In this document: positions 7,305 through 10,970 of the stretch, piece after piece
Layout of the letters: each line of letters opens with the position of its first letter
Position numbering within the stretch: the first letter of the stretch is position 1
Assembly: GCA_030531025.1 (NCBI GenBank)
Contig: JAUMTV010000035.1
Span: 8,305-19,274, forward strand
Direction: 5' to 3'
DNA length: 10,970 bases
Source of the DNA: Turicibacter sp.
GTDB lineage: Bacteria; Bacillota; Bacilli; MOL361; Turicibacteraceae
Notes under the pieces: generated by a model
Seen by the model: only the letters and a program-made list of their open reading frames with translations
The model's database searches: none
Told to the model about the DNA's origin: nothing
Translations under genes and position numbers: made by a program

Positions 7305-8054
7305 GTGAAAAACTATAGAAGTAAGTTTTTTATTTTAATTGCTACAATATTACTTGGATTTTTAATTGTAACTAACATAGGTATAAATGAAACTACTGGT
7401 TTTCTTAATCTTAATTCTGTTGAATATAAGGATGCTATAGAAGAAAGAAATAAGTTATATGATGAGATAACTGCATTAAGTGATGATAACTATCAATTAT
7501 CTAAGAAAATTTCAAGTCTTGATATTAATGATGCAGATGATGATGAAGAAAATAATGAAAAAGTAATTGAGCATATGAAAGAACAATTATCTTCTTATGG
7601 GGATCTTGCCGGTACAACTGAAATAACAGGACCTGGTATAATTTTAACTATTTATGATGGTGAATATGATATAAACAAAGATGATCAATTAGAGGTAGAT
7701 AGAAGAATATTACACTCAGCAGATGCAGCGATGGTACTTAATGATTTAAGAACTGCAGGTGCAGAAGGAATAGCTATTAATAATTATAGAATTTTAAACA
7801 CTACAGGTCTTGTATGTGCATGGGCATTTATAAGATTTGAAGAAAATGGAAATGACATGGAAGGTAGTCCATTTAAATTTTATGCTATAGGAGATCCAGA
7901 GCAGTTGGAAGCTTCATTACTAACAGAAGGTAGCTATATAAATAAATTAATAATTAGAAAGTTAAATATAACTATAGAAAAGTTTGATGAAATTACCTTA
8001 CCGGAAGCAAAAAAATCTATAGAACCCCAATTTATGGAGAGAGCAGATAATTAA
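7305..8054 (+). CDS. DUF881 membrane-anchored coiled-coil protein (YlxW/YlxX-like), second copy
   Basis: The 249-residue protein has the same plan as the gene at 6221: N-terminal membrane helix (about 8-25), coiled coil (about 40-72), an Asp/Glu/Asn-rich linker (73-90), and the DUF881 domain with TGPGIILT (108-115), LRTAGAEGIAINNYRI (148-163) and FYAIGDPEQLE (192-202). It starts with GTG at 7305, directly next to the DUF1290 stop, with AGAGGTGA (7293-7300) inside the upstream gene as SD; this indicates coupled translation. Function is unknown. In B. subtilis two DUF881 genes and sbp are also neighbours, but there sbp is outside the pair; here it lies between them. ftsA/ftsZ, which follow in B. 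subtilis, are not present downstream. Confidence 0.88.
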   Translation: MKNYRSKFFILIATILLGFLIVTNIGINETTGFLNLNSVEYKDAIEERNKLYDEITALSDDNYQLSKKISSLDINDADDDEENNEKVIEHMKEQLSSYGDLAGTTEITGPGIILTIYDGEYDINKDDQLEVDRRILHSADAAMVLNDLRTAGAEGIAINNYRILNTTGLVCAWAFIRFEENGNDMEGSPFKFYAIGDPEQLEASLLTEGSYINKLIIRKLNITIEKFDEITLPEAKKSIEPQFMERADN

Positions 8055-8067
8055 ATTAAAAAAAGTA

Positions 8068-8096
8068 TTAAAAATTTTCTAAAAAAATGTTATAAT
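8068..8096 (+). promoter_or_regulatory. Promoter for the ylmE-sepF-ylmG-ylmH-divIVA block
   Basis: TATAAT (8091-8096) is preceded by TG one base upstream (8088-8089), a full extended -10, and by TTAAAA (8068-8073) as a 4/6 match to the -35 at 17-base spacing. It lies in the 127-base gap after the second DUF881 gene, about 86 bases before the inferred ylmE start. No terminator is seen in this gap, so readthrough from upstream may add to expression. Confidence 0.6.
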
Positions 8097-8167
8097 TAAA
8101 AAGAAATTTAGAAGGGAATTTTATACTTTTGAAGAATAATAATCTATGTAGGCAATTAACTCTTTCT

Positions 8168-8184
8168 AAGGAGGGATAAACATT
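8168..8184 (+). promoter_or_regulatory. ylmE ribosome binding site and inferred ATT start codon
   Basis: AAGGAGGG (8168-8175) is a strong SD, 6 bases before ATT at 8182. In this frame an in-frame TAA lies at 8167-8169 and there is no ATG, GTG or TTG until 8272. The residues encoded from 8185 onward ([10 protein letters not shown]) fit the N-terminus of clostridial YggS/YlmE proteins placed directly after an initiator Met. Confidence 0.7.
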
Positions 8185-8838
8185 AGTATTGCAGAGAAAA
8201 CAATAAAAATTTTAAACGAGATACCTAATGATGTTAAGTTAGTAGCTGTATCTAAGACTAAGCCAATAGAGATGATGATTGAGGCATATAATACTGGGCA
8301 AAGAGATTTTGGAGAAAATAAGGTTCAAGAGTTAGTATCTAAGAAAGAAATGTTGCCAGAGGATGTAAGATGGCATTTTATAGGTAAGCTTCAAACTAAT
8401 AAGGTTAAGTATTTAGTGAATAATGTTTATTTAATACATTCTTTATCTAGTATAAAACTATTAGAGAAAATAGAGAGTGAGTTTGGAAAAAATAATTTAT
8501 GTGCTAATGTACTTATTCAAATAAATATAGGTAGAGAAGAAAGTAAAAGTGGAATATATGAAGAAGAAATAGAAGATATGATTTCTGCTGTTGAAAAGTG
8601 TAAGCACGTAAAGGTTAAGGGGATTATGGCTATAATACCTAAAGGGAATGAGGAAGAAAATAGATGTTATTTTAGTAGAACAAAGCAAATCTTTGACAAA
8701 TTAAAAGAAAGAAAGTTTGAAAATATATCTATGGAAGTTTTATCTATGGGAATGACTAATGATTATAAAATTGCAATTCAAGAAGGGGCTAATTTAGTTA
8801 GAATTGGTTCCGGCATATTTGGATTAAGGGAAAAATAG
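8182..8838 (+). CDS. ylmE: PLP homeostasis protein YlmE (YggS/PROSC family), inferred ATT start
   Basis: This is a single-domain TIM-barrel protein that binds pyridoxal 5'-phosphate and keeps vitamin B6 and amino-acid pools balanced, with no established enzymatic reaction. From the inferred ATT start it has 218 residues, close to the family norm. Lys25 in VAVSKTKP (21-28) aligns with the PLP-binding lysine; [11 protein letters not shown] (41-51), [11 protein letters not shown] (64-74), the C-terminal [12 protein letters not shown] and RIGSGIFG are family signatures. The first ATG, at 8272, would remove the PLP lysine and the first strand, so it is not credible as the start. The ylmE-sepF-ylmG-ylmH-divIVA order matches the locus downstream of ftsZ in B. 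subtilis. Alternatives are ATT at 8188 or a sequencing error at base 8184. Confidence 0.93.
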   Translation: MSIAEKTIKILNEIPNDVKLVAVSKTKPIEMMIEAYNTGQRDFGENKVQELVSKKEMLPEDVRWHFIGKLQTNKVKYLVNNVYLIHSLSSIKLLEKIESEFGKNNLCANVLIQINIGREESKSGIYEEEIEDMISAVEKCKHVKVKGIMAIIPKGNEEENRCYFSRTKQIFDKLKERKFENISMEVLSMGMTNDYKIAIQEGANLVRIGSGIFGLREK

Positions 8839-8852
8839 GAGGCTGTAATAAA

Positions 8853-9302
8853 ATGAGTAATATGTTTGGAAAATTTAAAGAAATAATAGGTCTTGGAGAG
8901 TATGACGATGAGGATTTTGAAGATTTAGAAGAAGTTGAAGAAGAAGAAGAGATTGAAGAAGTTGAACCTATAATTTCAAAGCAAAGAGGTAATAAAGTGG
9001 TTAATATTCATAATTCAGCATCTGCTAAAGTTATGGTTGTTAAACCAAGCTCATATGATGAAGCAAGAGAAATTGCAGATGCTATAAAAAATAGAAAAAT
9101 AGTTGTTGTTAATACAACTGCAATGGAAACGAAAATAGCTCAAAGATTAGTAGATTTTATTAGTGGAGCATGTTGTGTATTAGGAGCGCAACTTCAAGAG
9201 GTTGAGCAAAGAGTATATTTACTTTCACCATCAAATGTAGAAGTTAGTAATGAGTTAAGAAGTGAGATAAGTTCAAAAGCACTATTTAACTGGAATAAAT
9301 AG
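8853..9302 (+). CDS. sepF: Cell division protein SepF
   Basis: SepF is a cytoplasmic protein that binds the FtsZ C-terminal tail, bundles filaments and anchors the Z ring to the membrane. The 149-residue product has an N-terminal amphipathic membrane-targeting helix ([14 protein letters not shown], 1-14), an acidic linker of almost only Glu and Asp (17-38), and the SepF domain at about 57-133 with [20 protein letters not shown] and [26 protein letters not shown] (8837-8842) overlaps the ylmE stop and is 10 bases from ATG 8853. The stop codon overlaps the SD of ylmG. FtsA is not seen in the window, so SepF could carry much of the anchoring role, but ftsA may lie elsewhere. Confidence 0.95.
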   Translation: MSNMFGKFKEIIGLGEYDDEDFEDLEEVEEEEEIEEVEPIISKQRGNKVVNIHNSASAKVMVVKPSSYDEAREIADAIKNRKIVVVNTTAMETKIAQRLVDFISGACCVLGAQLQEVEQRVYLLSPSNVEVSNELRSEISSKALFNWNK

Positions 9303-9317
9303 GAGGTGATTCCAATA
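9301..9317 (+). promoter_or_regulatory. ylmG ribosome binding site and inferred ATA start codon
   Basis: AGGAGGTGAT (9301-9310) matches the anti-SD over 10 bases. The only nearby standard start, GTG at 9306, is inside this SD and has no SD of its own. At normal spacing, 8 bases after GGAGG, the in-frame codon is ATA at 9315. This is one base from ATG and is the best-placed initiation codon, though unusual. Confidence 0.5.
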
Positions 9318-9566
9318 GGAATCATAAATAGTTTTTTATATTTATTATTTACTGTGTTAGATATAAGTATTTTAGCGGAAGTAATACTGTCGTATGTACC
9401 TAATATTAGAGAAAGTAGTTTTTATAGAATTTTAGTATCTTTTAATAATCCAATTTTAACACCCTTTAGAATTCTACAAGAAAGACTTTTTGGAAATATG
9501 ATGATAGATTTTGTACCACTACTAGCTATCATAGTATTAAATTTTATTAGTGGGATATTGTTATAA
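9315..9566 (+). CDS. ylmG: YggT-family membrane protein YlmG, inferred ATA start
   Basis: This small YggT-family protein has two membrane helices, at about residues 2-25 and 62-83. Length is 83 residues from ATA 9315, or 86 from the GTG at 9306. The family landmarks are LSYVPNIRESSFYRIL after the first helix and NNPILTPFRILQERL before the second. Its role is not firmly known; bacterial and chloroplast homologues have been linked to membrane and nucleoid distribution and to cell or organelle division, in keeping with its place between sepF and ylmH. The gene is tightly packed: its SD overlaps the sepF stop, and its own stop is one base before the ylmH ATG. The family assignment is good; the exact N-terminus is doubtful. 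Confidence 0.87.
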   Translation: MGIINSFLYLLFTVLDISILAEVILSYVPNIRESSFYRILVSFNNPILTPFRILQERLFGNMMIDFVPLLAIIVLNFISGILL

Positions 9567-9567
9567 A

Positions 9568-10335
9568 ATGTTATCAAAAGAAGATGTTTTAAAGAATTTT
9601 TTAAAAGAAGATACTGAAGATGTTATAAAAGTTTATCAATATATGAACTTAGCTTATAATAAAGGTATACCAACGTTTACTAAGTTTTTTTGCAAACCTA
9701 ATATTTGGATGTATTTTACTAAGAATTTTAATGCTAATGATTTTTTAGTAGAGGCAAAAGGTGCTTTTGAAGAATGTGATAGAAAAATACTAGCATTTAA
9801 TAATATTTATTCTACTCCTTTTCCATATAGAATTATAAAGATTACCAATAAGTCTAAGTTTAGTAATCTTTCACATAAGGATTATTTAGGATCTATTATG
9901 GCCTTAGGAATAGAGAGAGAAAAGCTTGGAGATTTACGAGTAATTGATAATTATGCAATAGTTCCTATTTATGAAGAGGTAGCAGACTATATTTTATATG
10001 AGTTAAGTAGTGTAGGGAGATCACCTGTATCAGTAGAAGAAATACAGGAGGATAATTTACCAAAGAGTAATTTTTTAGAAGGTACAATAATAGTTCCTTC
10101 ACTTAGATTAGATAATATAGTTGCTAAGTTAGCTAACATATCTAGAGGAAAAGCAGTTGAAATTATTGATAGTGGTAAAGTACTAATAGATTATTCTAAA
10201 TCTATAGATAAAAGCAAAGAAATAAAAGATGGCCAAAGAGTAACGATTTCTGGAATAGGAAAATTTGTAATAGGGGAAATTGTTGGGAATACGAAAAGTG
10301 GAAGATATAAAGTTAAAATGAACAAATTTATATAG
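9568..10335 (+). CDS. ylmH: S4-domain RNA-binding protein YlmH
   Basis: The 255-residue protein has an N-terminal YlmH-specific part (about 1-175) and a C-terminal S4 RNA-binding domain (about 181-241: LRLDNIVAKLANISRGKAVE, then SGKVLIDY, then KDGQRVTISGIGKFV). In B. subtilis YlmH has been reported to act in ribosome-associated quality control, overlapping with RqcP; whether this holds here is inference. ATG 9568 lies one base after the ylmG stop; a GTG at 9550 in the same frame would overlap ylmG and lacks support. There is no strong SD, only GTGGGA at 9550-9555, so translation is probably coupled to ylmG. The stop is closely followed by the divIVA SD. Confidence 0.92.
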   Translation: MLSKEDVLKNFLKEDTEDVIKVYQYMNLAYNKGIPTFTKFFCKPNIWMYFTKNFNANDFLVEAKGAFEECDRKILAFNNIYSTPFPYRIIKITNKSKFSNLSHKDYLGSIMALGIEREKLGDLRVIDNYAIVPIYEEVADYILYELSSVGRSPVSVEEIQEDNLPKSNFLEGTIIVPSLRLDNIVAKLANISRGKAVEIIDSGKVLIDYSKSIDKSKEIKDGQRVTISGIGKFVIGEIVGNTKSGRYKVKMNKFI

Positions 10336-10349
10336 AAGAGGTGGATGGA

Positions 10350-10952
10350 ATGAAATTAACTCCTATAGATATAAACAATAAGGAATTTAAGAAGGGAATA
10401 AGAGGATATTCTGTTGAAGAAGTAGATGAATTCCTAGATGAAGTTGTTGAAAGCTATGAAGAGGTTTATAAGGAAAATGCTAGGTTAAAGGAAAGTTTAA
10501 GCAGAGTAAATGAAAAGCTTGAACATTATGAAAAATTAGAAGCAACTATTCAAAATACTTTATTATTAGCACAAAATGCTGCAGATCAAGCTAAAGAAAG
10601 TTCTGAAAAGCAAGCTGAATTAATCATTGGAAATGCTAATGATACAGCTCAAAGAATATTGGATAAGGCTCATGGTGATGTTGTAGCTATAAATGATGAA
10701 TATGAAAGAGTAAAAGAAGAATTCATAAAATTTAGGGCAAAGTTTAGAGGATTTATGAATACTCAACTTCAAACTTTTGATGAATTAGAAAAAGATTTAA
10801 CAAAAAATTATAATGTAGCACAACCTGTTGAACAATATGAGCTACATGAAAAAGAAGCAGAGATTTATAGTTCAGAAGAAAAGGAAGAGTTTAAACTTGA
10901 AGATCTAAATGATGATATAGATGCTGTGAAAAAATTCTATTCAAATAACTAA
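10350..10952 (+). CDS. divIVA: Cell pole and septum coiled-coil protein DivIVA
   Basis: DivIVA binds negatively curved membrane at septa and poles and recruits partner proteins. The product has 200 residues, somewhat longer than the B. subtilis protein. The lipid-binding N-terminal domain MKLTPIDINNKEFKKGIRGY (1-20) and EVDEFLDEVVESYEE are followed by a coiled coil (about 28-70) and a second coiled-coil region (about 75-140); the tail from about 150 is acidic. At residue 17 there is Ile where B. subtilis has the membrane-inserting Phe17; the adjacent Arg18 is kept. ATG 10350 is chosen because GAGGTGG (10338-10344) is 5 bases upstream; the in-frame GTG at 10341 overlaps this SD. No terminator is visible in the 18 bases left. 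Confidence 0.95.
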   Translation: MKLTPIDINNKEFKKGIRGYSVEEVDEFLDEVVESYEEVYKENARLKESLSRVNEKLEHYEKLEATIQNTLLLAQNAADQAKESSEKQAELIIGNANDTAQRILDKAHGDVVAINDEYERVKEEFIKFRAKFRGFMNTQLQTFDELEKDLTKNYNVAQPVEQYELHEKEAEIYSSEEKEEFKLEDLNDDIDAVKKFYSNN

Positions 10953-10957
10953 TACAT

Positions 10958-10970
10958 ATAGGAGACCGAA
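10958..10970 (+). promoter_or_regulatory. Probable SD of the next gene, at the window edge
   Basis: ATAGGAG (10958-10964) occurs 5 bases after the divIVA stop, followed by ACCGAA and the end of the window. It resembles the SD sequences of the neighbouring genes and suggests that the operon continues, but no start codon is in view. Confidence 0.35.

Noticed and set aside
8055..8181. Riboswitch or T-box upstream of ylmE
   Set aside because: The 127 bases lack the length, conserved T-box sequence, or a terminator hairpin; only a promoter, weak pairing and a short frame can be seen.
9550..9567. N-terminal extension of ylmH from GTG 9550
   Set aside because: It would overlap the last codons of ylmG and has no SD; ATG 9568 gives a normal N-terminus and classic stop-start coupling.
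1..10970. Mobile elements, CRISPR arrays, tRNA or rRNA genes
   Set aside because: I saw no transposase-like frame, no regularly spaced direct repeats, and no tRNA- or rRNA-like sequence; the DNA is a continuous co-oriented housekeeping cluster.

Overview
The window is a low-G+C, AT-rich stretch in which all genes run on the + strand. Gene order, AGA/ATA-rich codon use, strong Shine-Dalgarno (SD) sequences complementary to the Firmicute anti-SD, and protein families such as SpoVD-type PBP, DivIB/FtsQ, YlmE/SepF/YlmG/YlmH and DivIVA all point to a Clostridium-like endospore-forming Firmicute. It is a division and cell wall (dcw) cluster, most of it well-known housekeeping material. The species is not identifiable by eye.

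Layout. Positions 2-1498 are the 3' part of a class B penicillin-binding protein with two PASTA domains (SpoVD/FtsI type), followed by a perfect 11-bp hairpin. murF (1661-3019), mraY (3060-4046) and ftsW/spoVE (4069-5193) form a lipid II synthesis and polymerisation block closed by a strong intrinsic terminator (5200-5235). After an AT-rich promoter-like gap come divIB/ftsQ (5338-6207) and a tight DUF881 / DUF1290 (small basic protein) / DUF881 trio (6221-8054), whose function is not established. A promoter-like extended -10 element in the next gap precedes ylmE, sepF, ylmG, ylmH and divIVA (8182-10952), the curved-membrane and Z-ring accessory block. The window ends just after what looks like the SD of the next gene.

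How the genes work together. MurF completes UDP-MurNAc-pentapeptide. MraY loads it on undecaprenyl phosphate as lipid I. The SEDS protein FtsW/SpoVE and the class B PBP polymerise and crosslink at the septum, with DivIB/FtsQ regulating them. SepF tethers FtsZ to the membrane and DivIVA marks curved membrane at septa and poles. MurD, MurE, MurG, FtsA, FtsZ and the sigma factors sigE/sigG, which neighbour these genes in many relatives, are not in this window.

Nothing here is a wholly new system. The points most worth a second look are at the level of translation initiation. A 7-bp hairpin sits exactly between a perfect SD and the mraY start, so that folding would give ideal spacing. ylmE has no ATG/GTG/TTG that keeps its PLP lysine and appears to start at ATT. 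ylmG appears to start at ATA behind a perfect 10-base SD. The uncharacterised DUF881-DUF1290-DUF881 trio is the most interesting protein-level item.
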